Part shown: positions 26,001 to 34,017 of the stretch, one piece after another
How the letters are laid out: the number at the start of each line of letters is the position of its first letter
How positions within the stretch are numbered: position 1 is the first letter of the stretch
Notes under the pieces: generated by a model
What the model was told of the DNA's origin: nothing
Database searches by the model: none
The model's input: only the letters and a program-made list of their open reading frames with translations
Made by a program: the position numbers and the translations under genes
Origin: Streptomyces olivochromogenes
GTDB taxonomy: Bacteria > Actinomycetota > Actinomycetes > Streptomycetales > Streptomycetaceae
NCBI RefSeq assembly: GCF_021538895.1
Contig: NZ_JADDRL010000003.1
Span: 124,001 to 188,000 of the forward strand
DNA length: 64,000 nt
Direction: 5' to 3'

Positions 26001-27316
26001 GAGAGGATGACGTGGGCGTTCGTACCGCCGAACCCGAAGGCGGACACGGCGGCGCGGCGGGGGCCCGGACGGCCGTCCGGCCAGTCGCGTCCCTCGCGGA
26101 CCACGGGCAGGTCCTCGACGAGGGGCCGCTGCACGCCGATCGTCGGCGGCATGTGCCCGTGCCCCATCGCCAGGATCACCTTCAGCAGACTGCTCAGGCC
26201 CGCCACGGTGAGCAGATGGCCCAGGTTGCCCTTCACGGAGCCGAGCGGCGGCACCGCGCCCCGCTCACCGAACCAGGCGGCCACCGACTCGGCCTCCGTG
26301 CCGTCGCCGATGGGCGTGCCGGTGGCGTGGCACTCCAGGTAGTCCACCTGCTCGGGACCGAACCCGGCCTGCCGGTAGGCGAGTTCGTAGGAGCCGAGCT
26401 GCCCGGCCGGGTTGGGCACCAGCAGGTGGCGGCCGGCGCCGTCGTTGGACAGGCCGATGCCGTCGACCACCGCGTGGATGCGGTCGCCGTCGGCGAGGGC
26501 GTCCGCGAGGCGTCGCACCGCGACCATGCCGGCGCCCTGACCGGTCAGGATGCCGGTGGAGCGGCCGTCGAAGGGCTGGCTGACCCCGTTGCCGGGGTAG
26601 GCGTGCAGGTCCGAGAAGGAGAGGTGGATGAGCGTCGGGTCGGGGGCGCAGACACCGCCGGCCAGCACCAGGTCGGCCTGGCCGGTGGCGAGATGGTCGC
26701 AGGCCAGCTTCAGCGCGTACAGGGCCGAGGAACAGGCGGCGTCGAGGGCGTAGCGGGGGCCGCCGAGGCCGAGCGCGGCGGCCGTGACCCGGGCGGGGGC
26801 GCCGCTCACTCGGGCGTCGGCGGGGTGCACCGCGGCCGGGTCGAGCAGCGGGGCCGGGGCGGGCGCCGGGAGCCCGGACCCGCGCAGGCCGTCCAGGACG
26901 GCCTCCCGCACCAGGGGCAGGCTGATCCGGGCGGACGCCGGGGTGGGGAAGGAGTAGTCGCCCACCACCAGGCCGGTGCGGGCGAGGAGTTCGGACCGGC
27001 CGGCGTGGCCGCTGTCGCGCAGCGCCTCGCGGGCCACGTGCAGGGACCAGTGGAAGACGCGGTCGAGGCGGGTGAGGTCCTCGGCGCGGAGCAGGTAGCC
27101 GGTCGGGTCGAACTCGAAACCGGTGACGAACCCGCCGCGGACGCAGGTGATGGTGTGGTCGGGGTCGGCGTCGCGGGGGTCCGGGGCCGGTCCGAAGACC
27201 TCCGGGCCGCCCTCCGTGCGGCTGTCGACGCCGTCGCGCAGGTTCTTCCAGAACGCGTCGGGAGTGTCCGCCCCGGGGAAGAGGCAGGAGATTCCGACGA
27301 TCGCGAACTTGGGCAT
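20054..27316 (-). CDS. PfaB/C-like multidomain synthase: KS-CLF-AT-four hot-dog DH units
   Basis: 2420 residues from ATG 27316, which has GGAGGAGA upstream; TTG 27334 lies inside that ribosome site. Order: KS (DAACSSALYA, Cys195; ECHATGT; GNLGHLL); a second KS without Cys (TVSSDGAGGAEA, about 676), i.e. a chain-length factor; acyltransferase (GYSLGESSM, Ser near 1145); a Pro/Ala-rich linker (about 1410-1625) with a short helical stretch; then four FabA-like hot-dog units. Units 2 (FACHFPDDPVLAGS, about 1916) and 4 (FDCHFHRDPVMPGS, about 2306) keep the catalytic His. Units 1 (AVDGGVPPAVAIE) and 3 (YGDNSHPHMPNCV) do not, so they form two half-active pairs. KS-CLF-AT-DH-DH resembles myxobacterial Pfa3, but the acylglycerolphosphate acyltransferase end is absent. 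Confidence 0.93.
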   Translation of the reverse strand: MPKFAIVGISCLFPGADTPDAFWKNLRDGVDSRTEGGPEVFGPAPDPRDADPDHTITCVRGGFVTGFEFDPTGYLLRAEDLTRLDRVFHWSLHVAREALRDSGHAGRSELLARTGLVVGDYSFPTPASARISLPLVREAVLDGLRGSGLPAPAPAPLLDPAAVHPADARVSGAPARVTAAALGLGGPRYALDAACSSALYALKLACDHLATGQADLVLAGGVCAPDPTLIHLSFSDLHAYPGNGVSQPFDGRSTGILTGQGAGMVAVRRLADALADGDRIHAVVDGIGLSNDGAGRHLLVPNPAGQLGSYELAYRQAGFGPEQVDYLECHATGTPIGDGTEAESVAAWFGERGAVPPLGSVKGNLGHLLTVAGLSSLLKVILAMGHGHMPPTIGVQRPLVEDLPVVREGRDWPDGRPGPRRAAVSAFGFGGTNAHVILSQRAEPEEAQPQHTASQDAAAEHTEPVVPSALDVVGLGAHFGTLDSVTALERALHDGTDAFQPLPAPRWRGLEDTAGGTLERAGLDRGHLPEGGFVDRVELDPADHRIPPADLRNYNLQHALMSEVADEALRDAGYDRDVPPGQKAPAPRRIAVVVAMEIEPSAHLHLARHGLGDFLRRAYEEAGLRPTDEQRAALADIARDAVHEPIVANEVLSYIGNIMAGRISSLWNLTGPSFTVSSDGAGGAEALQIAQLLLLDETVEAVLVGAVDLAGSPERLLLRGARPVAGAGLSFGDGQQGVRIGEGAGAVVVTRPGQGARPAYARVDSIAVRHCAPVDGVLPEADESVLAEAAGQALAAAGIGPGDVGYVEAHAGGTPVSDRAELAALARVYPAGCGAVALGSAKAQLGDTQAASALAGLLRAVLCLHHGQVPGAPGWRRPAAELADAFAASALHVPDASRPWLRGGDTKRRYAAVNVIGSDGAHGHLVLSADRTRGDAVPSDWRRACAPVLLPLGAPDLAGLLAEVDRHLALLADGGDPYRLARAAAERLPGAALRVVLVGRDREQLRQQLELAARDLTDAFHKGEEWTTPAGSCFAPRPIGPEGKVALVYPGAFNSYPGLGQDLFRVFPSLLTRFEAEAADPDRMFRAAQLYPRTQVTPDRRELMALEGRLGEDIPFMLATGTTFAILYTDLVRELLGVPAHGAFGYSLGESSMLFATGGWRRSARRDDRISATPLFRDRLTGPRRTVRELWELPEDTPDEAVWGSFVLLESADRITRALAGHDRVFLTHVNTPTEAVVAGDPAQCRKLIEELGCPSARSPVGSVMHCPVVDGELAGLAELNDHPTGSPGGLELFSAYDYGTVGDLDRSEVARRIARTLRGTVDFPRLVRTAHDRGFRYFIETGPGATCTRWVHDTLGDAPHVAAPVDRRGVPAARSVAQLAARLAAHGVPVDLAALLGPDPVPAARPARLRVPVGGGASIPARIAERAAALPAPDQSPGARPEPAPSVRTAPAPVAAAVDVKDVRPAPVAAVSLEVTDLMPADPTLDDAEVITFDGEPIAFLPWAEPAALAPAPPAPGSRPAPTPSAPAAGARESHGPSDGAAAGLVREIRQQMMTTHSVVMETQRILQEHTLTRMEALLDDRTAAPEAAVETPAAEATAEARALPAPPPALPALPAPKTPESPKSPDVIWDEQQLLAFATGRLADVFGPEFEPIDSYAKRVRLPAPPYHFVTRVTALRAETGVYEPSFIRTEYDVPKDAWYAVDGGVPPAVAIEAGQCDLLLISYLGIDFRNKGERVYRLLDSKLVFHGDLPRAGQTLRYDISINRFVRQGDTTLFFFSYLCYADGELILELKDACAGFFSQAELDTPLGVVVTEKERQRRAALTKTWFKPLAYTDTNRLGAGELELLADGRPGEVFGPHHAQDPGLNPALRLPDARLRMVDEIRIDRTGGPRGLGAITAYKRLEPDAWYFACHFPDDPVLAGSMVAEGAVQTLQAYLLHQGMHLVLPDARFQTIIGLETEVQVRGQITPQHREIRYEIEVMELTLLPRPSVIADVLVYLGDKPVIRMRDFGIQIREKDGTPYRPPLGGVPGFLGRRNRDGEPAMINELHLAHAAKGDLGTAMGPEFDVYKESRAPYIPNGDFQFVDRIMRFDGTRGELKPGAEMVTEYDSPADAWYYGDNSHPHMPNCVYMETSLQAAILLGYYLGATLKQPETQYSIRNLDGTATLVKDIDLRGRTIRHHSTLLMTSAVQGAVLQNFRYELSADGEVFYTGESLFGYFSEAALANQVGLDNGTYVAPWIEQAKPSGVRRIELPDDAPQFSGGLPLPGGHFHLVDHVDLVEDGGKHGKGYLHGRRRIRPDEWYFDCHFHRDPVMPGSLGVEAILQALRLYVLEQGLAQGIGRPRFALATDVPMSWKYRGQILRHDGELFFDAHVKEVRRDGERLVVIADADLWKPGLRIYELTDVAIEVRPDDTRDQA

Positions 27317-27337
27317 GGCAGCTGTCTCCTCCAAGGT

Positions 27338-27382
27338 GCCGGGTCCCGGCGGGCGGGGGAAAGCCCGCCCGCCGGGACCGGC
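27338..27382. promoter_or_regulatory. Long hairpin between the PfaA-like and PfaC-like genes
   Basis: The left arm 27338-27357 and right arm 27364-27382 pair over about 19 bp with a single bulged G; the loop is GGAAAG. It occupies the 63-bp gap between the two largest genes, just upstream (in transcript terms) of the PfaC-like ribosome site at 27325-27332. Possible partial terminator, processing site or RNA-stability element. Confidence 0.75.
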
Positions 27383-27397
27383 GATCCGTAGGTCGGC

Positions 27398-30300
27398 TCA
27401 GCGGCTCGCGAACTTGGCGGCCAGCTGCGGGGTGGACACGAGGGAAACGCCCGTGAAGCGGGTCAGCACCCGTCCGTCGGGGGCGCAGGCCGTCACGGTG
27501 AGCGTCGCGCTCGTGCCGTTCGCCGACACCGGCTCCACCACCACGACGAAGGGCTCGCCGTCCGGCAGCGCCTCGTACAGGTCGGCCTGTGCCACCGACA
27601 TCGGCAGGCTCGCCGTGTCCCGGCTCAACCGCATCCACACCAGCGCGGCCTGCAACAGCAGGTCGGCGGTGTCGGGCGCGTACCGTTCGGTGCCGAACGC
27701 GCCGCCCGCGGGCCGGTGTTCGGCCAGCGCGCACTCCAGCACCAGCCGCGCCTCACCGGACTCCAGCACCCGGCGCAGCCCGCGCAGCGACTCGCCGTGG
27801 AAGAGCGTGCCGTCGCCGTAGAAGGCCTGGGCGTCGGTGCCGCCGCCGAGCGCGGGCAGCCCGGACAGCCGTCCGGCTTCGGGTGCGGTGCCGCCCAGGA
27901 CGACCCGGGCCGCGTAGTGCGGTCGTACGGCCCCGTCGGCGCTCACCGACCGGATCGACACGTCGGCCTCGGCCTCGTCGGGCGTCGGGTCCACGGAGAG
28001 CCGGAACCGGCCCGTGCCCGGGCCGCCGTCGAAGACGACGCCCTTGTGCACCGCGAAGTCCCGGATCGTGGAGACGACATGGCCCGTGAGACGCTCGACG
28101 GCGCCCGCCGCCCAGCCCAGCGCCGCCACGGCCGGCAGCACCGGGGCGTCGCCGATCACGTGGTCGGCGACCAGCGGTTCGGTCACCAGCGCGGACAGGT
28201 CGCGTTCCAGGACGACCGGCGCGGTGGGCACGGCGTGCTCGCGCACCGACAGCGGGGTGGTCGGCCCGAGGACGGTGACCACGTCACCGGCCCGCTCGGG
28301 CGCGAACTGCTCGGTGAACAGCCGGGTTCCGGTCTCCATCGGGATCAGGGCGATGCCCCGCTCCTCGAACACCGCCTTGATCTGCGGCGACACCATGCCG
28401 CTGTCCCAGGCGCCCCAGTTCAGCGAGGAGACGTGCGCCTCGGGGTGGCGGCCCTTGAAAGCGGTGGCCCAGGCGTTGAGGACCTCGTTGGCCATGGCGT
28501 AGTCCGACTGGCCACGGTTGCCGAAGAAGCCCGCGACCGACGAGAACAGCACGACGTGGCGCAGCCGTTCGGCCGGCACGGCGGCGACGACCGAGCGGAG
28601 CCCGCCGAGCTTGACGGAGAAGACGCGCTCGATCTCGGCCGCCTTCTTCGCGGAGATCAGCTGGTCCGCCAGGACACCGGCGCCGTGCACCAGGCCGGTG
28701 ATCCGCTCGCGGTACGGCGCCAGGGCGGCGGCGGTCGCGGCGGCGTCGGTGATGTCGACGGCGAGGTACTCGGCCTCGCTGCCGGCGGCCCGTATCTCGG
28801 CCAGGGTCCGCCGGACCTCGCGCTCGCCGACGACCGCCTGGTAGAGCTGCTCGACCCGCTTGGGCGTCGGCTTCTCGCCCGCCCGCTTGAGTTCGGCGAC
28901 GGCCGCCGCCTTGAGCTCGCCCGCGTCGTTCAGCCCGTGCGCCCACCGCGGCTCCTCGCCGAGCGCGGTACGGCCCAGGAGCAGCAGGCCGGGCCGGTGC
29001 GCCGCGGCCAGGGCCACCGCGCAGCGGGCGGTGATCCCGCGCCCGCCGCCGGTGACGACCAGGAGGTCGTCCGGCGTGAGCGGGGTGCCGGCCGTCGCGG
29101 GGGCGTCCAGGGCGAGAGTCGGGGTGACCCGCCGGGTGCCGTCACGGCCCACCTGGACCGGGCCGGCGGCCGCGTCGTACACCTCCTCCAGGACCAGGTC
29201 GGCCGCCTTGTCGGCGCCGAGCGCGGGGGCCAGGTCGACCGCGCGGCAGAACAACTCGGGGGCCTCCACCGCCAGCGTCTTGACCAGCCCGCCGACACCG
29301 CCGGCGGGCGCCGCGTCCTCGCGCAGCTCGTGGAGCCCGAAGGATCCGTCGAGCCGGGTGACCGTGACGTAGGCGGCCCGGTGACCGGTGGCCGCGGCGG
29401 CGGTCAGCGGGGCGACCAGGTGCCGGGCGATGAGCAGCGTGTGCGCGAGCCTGCGCACACCCTCGGCCCACGGCAGGTCGTCCGCGGCGGCGAAGACGAC
29501 GGCCAGGTGCGGCGGTTCGTCACCCAACTCCTCGATTCGGGAGGCGAGTTCGGTGGCGCCCCAGCCGGTCAGCGGCAGGTCGGTCGCGCCCTCGACGCGC
29601 TGCGGCACGCCCGGCAGGCGCAGCACCCGCACCCGCCAGCCTTCCGTGCCCAGCCGGGCGGCCACGGCCTCGACGACCTCACTGCCGTCGTCCACGACGA
29701 GCGCGCTCGCACCCTGCGGCGAGCCCCCGAGGAGCCGGTCCGGCAGCGGCAGATCCAGCAGCGCGGCGTGGCCCCGGCCGATCGCCGCGGGGGCGGTGGG
29801 CGGGGACGCGACGGGCGAGGACGCTTCTTGCACGACCGCTTCGGATGTCTCGGAGGCCCCGGTCATCCCGGTGACGAACCCGACGATGTCACCCAACGTC
29901 CGCAGCTCCGCCAGCTGTTCGGGGCCGACGGGGGTGGGGCTGGGGAACTGTTCCTGGAGGAGGCCCATGATTTCGACGCGTTTGATGGAGTCGATGCCGA
30001 GGTCGGCCTCGACGTCCATGGTGAGGTCGAGCATCTCGGCCGGGTAGCCGGTCTTCTCCGACACGACGCCGAGGAGGGCGGCCGTGACGGCCTCGGTGCT
30101 GATGCCGATGACCGGGGCGGAGGCGACGGCCGGTGCGGGGTCCGGCGTGCCGCCGAGGCTGAGCACGAAGCCGACGATCTCGTTCAGGGTGCGCAGTTCG
30201 GCGAGTTGCTCGGGGCCGACGGGGGTGGGGCTGGGGAACTGTTCCTGGAGGAGGCCCATGATTTCGACGCGCTTGATGGAGTCGATGCCCAAGTCCGCCT

Positions 30301-33300
30301 CCACGTCCATGCCGAGGTCGAGCATTTCCGCCGGGTAGCCGGTCTTCTGGGAGACCACGTCGAGCAGGGCCGCCGACACGTCGTCCGCCGAGACCGAGGA
30401 TGTCGGCCGCGCGGCGGAGGTGGGAGCGGGAGTGGCCGGGGTCTCGGAGTGCACCGCCGGGGCAGCGGTGGGCGGGGCAATCGGGGTGGCGGTGACCGTG
30501 GCCTCGGGGAGCGCCATCGGTGCGGCGGCGGTCGGACCCTGGGCGAGCGCCGCCGGTGCGACGGTCGCGCCCGGCTGGACGGCCGGGGTCACGGGAGTCG
30601 CGACGGGCAGCTCGGCGACCGGAGCGGCGGAGTCCGCCGGTGCGCCCGCGCCGAGCTCCAACGACGCCAGGTCCCGCAGGATCTCGTTGGCCCGCAGATG
30701 CGTGCGCCCGATGGCCAGCCCGTGCTCCTTGACGGAGGCCACGCCCTGGATCACGGAGTCGACCCGGCCCTGCTCGTCGGCCCGCTCCAGGAGCCCCATC
30801 ATGCGCTGGGCGCTGCTGAGCTGGCCCTTCAGATAGTCGTCGTGCAGGGCCAGGTGGTCGGCGATCAGCGAGGACAGCCGATCCTCGGCCTGCGCGGGGT
30901 CGGGGACGGGGGCGGGGTGATGTTCTGCCACGGGCTCGCTCTCCAGGACGTCTTCGGGGAGGGACAGGGCCGCCGGCACCGGCTGCGCGGCCCGCGGCCG
31001 CTCGGCCACGGCCGTCCCGGTGGCCGGCACCGGCAGGGGGGCCTTCGCGGCCCGTGGTACCGGCGGCGTGGCCTCGGCCGGCCGGTCCGTGTGGACGGGT
31101 CGCGCGGCCGGGTCCGACGGGGAGTCGCCCGGACGCTCGACCCGGTAGCCGTTCTCCAGGGCTTCGCGATACGCGGCCCTGCGGGCGTCGGGCACATGGT
31201 TGATGCCGTTGAGTGGCACGGTCATGCCCTTGACGGGCTCGACGGCCGGCGGCTCGGCGGCATAGCCGTCGTCCGCCGCCAACGGAAGGCCCAGAACCGC
31301 GAGTTGGGCCACCGCGCGCTTGAGGGCGACGTCGGCGTCACCGCCGCTGCCCGGGTCCAGCTGCACCGCGTAGTGCTCGCGCTCGCCGAGGATGCGGTCG
31401 ACCAGCCGGGTCAGCACGCCCTTCGGGCCGAACTCCACGAACGTACGGAAGCCCGCCGCGTACATCTCCTCGACCCGGTCGGCGAACTCGACGGGCTTGA
31501 CGAGCTGTTCCACCAGGGTGCGCCGGTTGGCGTCGGCGTCCGAACCGTAGGCGGCTCCGGGCGAGTTGGCGAACACCGGACGGCGCGGCGCGCCGATCCC
31601 GGCCTCGGCGACCCGGCGTCCGAACTCCTCCACCGCGTGGGCCACGAAGGGGGTGTGGAAGGCCGCGGACACCGGCAGGCGCAGGGCCCGCACGCCGGCC
31701 GCGCCCGCCGCCTCCACGAACCGCTCCACGGCCTCGGTGGCACCGCCGACCACGATCTGGTCGGGGGCGTTGCGGTTGCAGACGATCAACTCGGGGTGCT
31801 CGCAGAGCAGTTGGCTCGCCTGCTCCGCGGGCGCGGTGACGGCGGCCATGGCACCGGCGTCGAAGCCGGGCTCGGATCCGGCGCCCCGCGGCGGCGCCAT
31901 CGCCGCCCCGCGGGCCCGCGCCAGGGCGAAGTACGTGTCGTCGTCGACGGCGCCCGCGGCCCACAGCGCGGCCAGCTCGCCGAAGCTGTGCCCGAGGAAC
32001 CCGTCGGCGTCGAAGCCGAGCCCGGTCAGATAGCGGTAGTGGCCGGCCGCCAGCGCGCCGATGGCGGGCTGGGCGTACTCGGTGCGGCGCAGCTCGCTCT
32101 CCTGGGCCGCGCGGGTCACCTCGTCGAAGGCCGGCGGCGGGAACGCCACCCGGGACAGCGGCCGTGCGTGCTCCCCGAACGCGGCGTTGGCCCGGTCGAA
32201 GGCCGCCCGCAGCGGCGGCAGCGCGAGCACCGCGGCGCGGCCGGGCTCGACGTACTGGCTGCCCTGTCCGGCGAAGAGGGCGCCCACCTTGCCCGTGGCG
32301 GCGGCCGAGCGGCCGAAGTAGAGGCCCTTGGGGTGCGACCAGGCCTCGGCCGCGGGCCGTGCGCGCAGCTGGGCGGCCGCGAGGGCGCGCAGCTCGGCGA
32401 GTTCCGCCTCGGTGCGGGCGACCAGGGCGAGCCGCGGGTGGTCGGCGGGAGCCCGGTCGGACGCGGGCTCCGCACCGCCCTCCACTGCCCGGACCAGCTC
32501 ATCCATGTCAGGCGCATGCCATAGATGAACGCGGCTCACGGGGAACATCACCCGCAGGTCGTCCCCGTCCCCGTGCTCCTCCAGCACCAGGTGGAAGTTG
32601 GTGCCGCCGAAGCCGAACGACGAGACGGCCGCCCGGCGCCGAGGACGGCGCGGGTCGCGGATCCAGGGCCGGGTGTGCGTGCCGACGTAGAACGGACTGG
32701 TGGGCCAGTCGATCGCGGGGTTCGGCCGCTCCACGTTGATCGTCGGCGGCAGCAGCCTGTGGTGCAGGGCGAGCGACAGTTTGATCATCCCGGCCGCGCC
32801 GGCGGCCGCCTTGGTGTGGCCGATCTGCGACTTCACACTGCCGACGGCGGCGAACTGCCGGTCCTCGGTGAACTCCGAGACCACCGCCGAGAGCGCGGAG
32901 AGCTCGGTCGCCTCGCCGACCGCGGTACCCGTGCCGTGCGCCTCGAACAGCTCGATCGAGTCCGGGGTGACGTCCGCGTCCTCGTAGGCCCGGCGCAGGG
33001 CTGCCATCTGCCCCTCCTTGCGCGGGGCGTAGATGGACTTGAAGCGGCCGTCGCTCGACGAACCGATGCCCCGCAGGACGGCGTAGATCCGGTTGCCGTC
33101 CCGCTCGGCGTCGGCGAGCCGGCGCAGCGCCAGCATGCCGATGCCCTCACCGATGAGGGTGCCGTCCGCGTTCTCGTCGAAGGGGCGGATGCGGCCGGAC
33201 TTGGAGAAGGCGGGCGTCTTGCTGAAGCACAGGTACATGAAGATGGTGTTCTCGGCGTCGCAGCCGCCCACCAGCATCGTGTCCGAGCGGCGCTCCAGCA

Positions 33301-33988
33301 GGTCGCTGACGGCGGCCTTCACCGCGCCGAGCGAGCTGGCGCAGGCGGCGTCGATCGTCATGTTGGTGCCGCCGAGGTCGAGGCGGTTGGCGATGCGGCC
33401 GGCCACGACGTTGCCCAGCATGCCGGGGAAGGAGTTCTCCTCCCAGGGTGCGAAGGCCAGCTTGAACTTCTCGGCGATCTCGTCGGCGTCCCGGTCGGAC
33501 AGTCCGCAGCTGCGGACGACCTCCTTGAGGACCGGCGTCTGCAGACGGGCGGAGAGCGGCTGGGTGAGCTGGTTCGCGCCGGTGACGCCGAGCACGACGC
33601 CGGTGCGCGAGGCGTCGTACCAGCCCTGGTCGGCGCCCGCGTCCTTGAGCAGGTCGCGGGCCACGACGAGGCTCAACAGCTGGAGTACGTCGGTGACTTC
33701 GAGGGTGTTGGGCGGGAGCCCGAACTCCAGCGGGTTGAACGGGACGGTGGGGATGAAGCCACCGCGCTTGGAGTACGTCTTGTCGGGTGCGGCGGGGTCG
33801 GAGTCGTAGTGCTGCGAGACGTCCCAGTGGGTCGCGGGGACGTCCTCGACGCAGTCCGCGGCCGAGACGACGTTCGTCCAGAACTCGCGCAGGTCGCGGG
33901 ACTTGGGATACAGAGCGGACAGTCCGACGATCGCGACCGGATCCTTGGCCAGTCGGCGATCGAGGTCGGCGGGGTTCGAAGCGTTCAC
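27398..33988 (-). CDS. PfaA-like multidomain synthase: KS-AT-ACP-ACP-KR-DH
   Basis: 2196 residues from GTG 33988 (the frame upstream is antisense to the thioesterase gene). Order: KS (KDPVAIVGLSALYPKSRDLR; DAACASS, Cys216; EAHGTGT; GHTKAAAG); malonyl-type AT (FAGQGSQYVEPG; GHSFGELAAL, Ser near 665); a Pro/Ala linker with a helical block; two ACPs (DLGIDSIKRVEIMG, Ser1237 and Ser1334); KR (TGGGRGITARCAVALA near 1643; FSSVAGFFGNRGQSDYAMAN with Ser, Tyr, Asn); and a PKS-type DH (HVIGDAPVLP; DLLLQAAL). This is PfaA, the iterative chain-extending core of PUFA synthases, with only two ACPs where marine enzymes have about four to nine. Confidence 0.94.
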   Translation of the reverse strand: MNASNPADLDRRLAKDPVAIVGLSALYPKSRDLREFWTNVVSAADCVEDVPATHWDVSQHYDSDPAAPDKTYSKRGGFIPTVPFNPLEFGLPPNTLEVTDVLQLLSLVVARDLLKDAGADQGWYDASRTGVVLGVTGANQLTQPLSARLQTPVLKEVVRSCGLSDRDADEIAEKFKLAFAPWEENSFPGMLGNVVAGRIANRLDLGGTNMTIDAACASSLGAVKAAVSDLLERRSDTMLVGGCDAENTIFMYLCFSKTPAFSKSGRIRPFDENADGTLIGEGIGMLALRRLADAERDGNRIYAVLRGIGSSSDGRFKSIYAPRKEGQMAALRRAYEDADVTPDSIELFEAHGTGTAVGEATELSALSAVVSEFTEDRQFAAVGSVKSQIGHTKAAAGAAGMIKLSLALHHRLLPPTINVERPNPAIDWPTSPFYVGTHTRPWIRDPRRPRRRAAVSSFGFGGTNFHLVLEEHGDGDDLRVMFPVSRVHLWHAPDMDELVRAVEGGAEPASDRAPADHPRLALVARTEAELAELRALAAAQLRARPAAEAWSHPKGLYFGRSAAATGKVGALFAGQGSQYVEPGRAAVLALPPLRAAFDRANAAFGEHARPLSRVAFPPPAFDEVTRAAQESELRRTEYAQPAIGALAAGHYRYLTGLGFDADGFLGHSFGELAALWAAGAVDDDTYFALARARGAAMAPPRGAGSEPGFDAGAMAAVTAPAEQASQLLCEHPELIVCNRNAPDQIVVGGATEAVERFVEAAGAAGVRALRLPVSAAFHTPFVAHAVEEFGRRVAEAGIGAPRRPVFANSPGAAYGSDADANRRTLVEQLVKPVEFADRVEEMYAAGFRTFVEFGPKGVLTRLVDRILGEREHYAVQLDPGSGGDADVALKRAVAQLAVLGLPLAADDGYAAEPPAVEPVKGMTVPLNGINHVPDARRAAYREALENGYRVERPGDSPSDPAARPVHTDRPAEATPPVPRAAKAPLPVPATGTAVAERPRAAQPVPAALSLPEDVLESEPVAEHHPAPVPDPAQAEDRLSSLIADHLALHDDYLKGQLSSAQRMMGLLERADEQGRVDSVIQGVASVKEHGLAIGRTHLRANEILRDLASLELGAGAPADSAAPVAELPVATPVTPAVQPGATVAPAALAQGPTAAAPMALPEATVTATPIAPPTAAPAVHSETPATPAPTSAARPTSSVSADDVSAALLDVVSQKTGYPAEMLDLGMDVEADLGIDSIKRVEIMGLLQEQFPSPTPVGPEQLAELRTLNEIVGFVLSLGGTPDPAPAVASAPVIGISTEAVTAALLGVVSEKTGYPAEMLDLTMDVEADLGIDSIKRVEIMGLLQEQFPSPTPVGPEQLAELRTLGDIVGFVTGMTGASETSEAVVQEASSPVASPPTAPAAIGRGHAALLDLPLPDRLLGGSPQGASALVVDDGSEVVEAVAARLGTEGWRVRVLRLPGVPQRVEGATDLPLTGWGATELASRIEELGDEPPHLAVVFAAADDLPWAEGVRRLAHTLLIARHLVAPLTAAAATGHRAAYVTVTRLDGSFGLHELREDAAPAGGVGGLVKTLAVEAPELFCRAVDLAPALGADKAADLVLEEVYDAAAGPVQVGRDGTRRVTPTLALDAPATAGTPLTPDDLLVVTGGGRGITARCAVALAAAHRPGLLLLGRTALGEEPRWAHGLNDAGELKAAAVAELKRAGEKPTPKRVEQLYQAVVGEREVRRTLAEIRAAGSEAEYLAVDITDAAATAAALAPYRERITGLVHGAGVLADQLISAKKAAEIERVFSVKLGGLRSVVAAVPAERLRHVVLFSSVAGFFGNRGQSDYAMANEVLNAWATAFKGRHPEAHVSSLNWGAWDSGMVSPQIKAVFEERGIALIPMETGTRLFTEQFAPERAGDVVTVLGPTTPLSVREHAVPTAPVVLERDLSALVTEPLVADHVIGDAPVLPAVAALGWAAGAVERLTGHVVSTIRDFAVHKGVVFDGGPGTGRFRLSVDPTPDEAEADVSIRSVSADGAVRPHYAARVVLGGTAPEAGRLSGLPALGGGTDAQAFYGDGTLFHGESLRGLRRVLESGEARLVLECALAEHRPAGGAFGTERYAPDTADLLLQAALVWMRLSRDTASLPMSVAQADLYEALPDGEPFVVVVEPVSANGTSATLTVTACAPDGRVLTRFTGVSLVSTPQLAAKFASR
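29890..30335 (-). repeat. Tandem ACP repeat, 291-bp period
   Basis: The two ACP domains of the PfaA-like protein are encoded by near-identical DNA around 29895-30035 and 30186-30326. The modified Ser codons at 29987-29989 and 30278-30280 are exactly 291 bp (97 codons) apart. The block encoding PVGPEQLAELRTL and LGIDSIKRVEIMGLLQEQF is almost identical at the DNA level, pointing to recent duplication or gene conversion. Confidence 0.85.
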
Positions 33989-34017
33989 GGCGAGGCTCTC
34001 TTGTCGGACGGGGACGG

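Noticed and set aside
27316..27334. TTG at 27334 as the start of the PfaC-like gene
   Set aside because: The TTG lies within the Shine-Dalgarno-like GGAGGAGA; ATG 27316 with proper spacing and the usual KS beginning (MPKFAIVGISC) is better.
27716..32524. A 1602-codon open frame on the plus strand across the PfaA-like gene
   Set aside because: It is the mirror of a real GC-rich gene: composition is Arg/Gly/Pro/His-rich, no domain is recognisable, and third-position bias supports the minus-strand gene. The same holds for long plus-strand frames at 14977-18462, 20192-23458 and 24254-27391 and for the minus-strand frame at 47825-49315.
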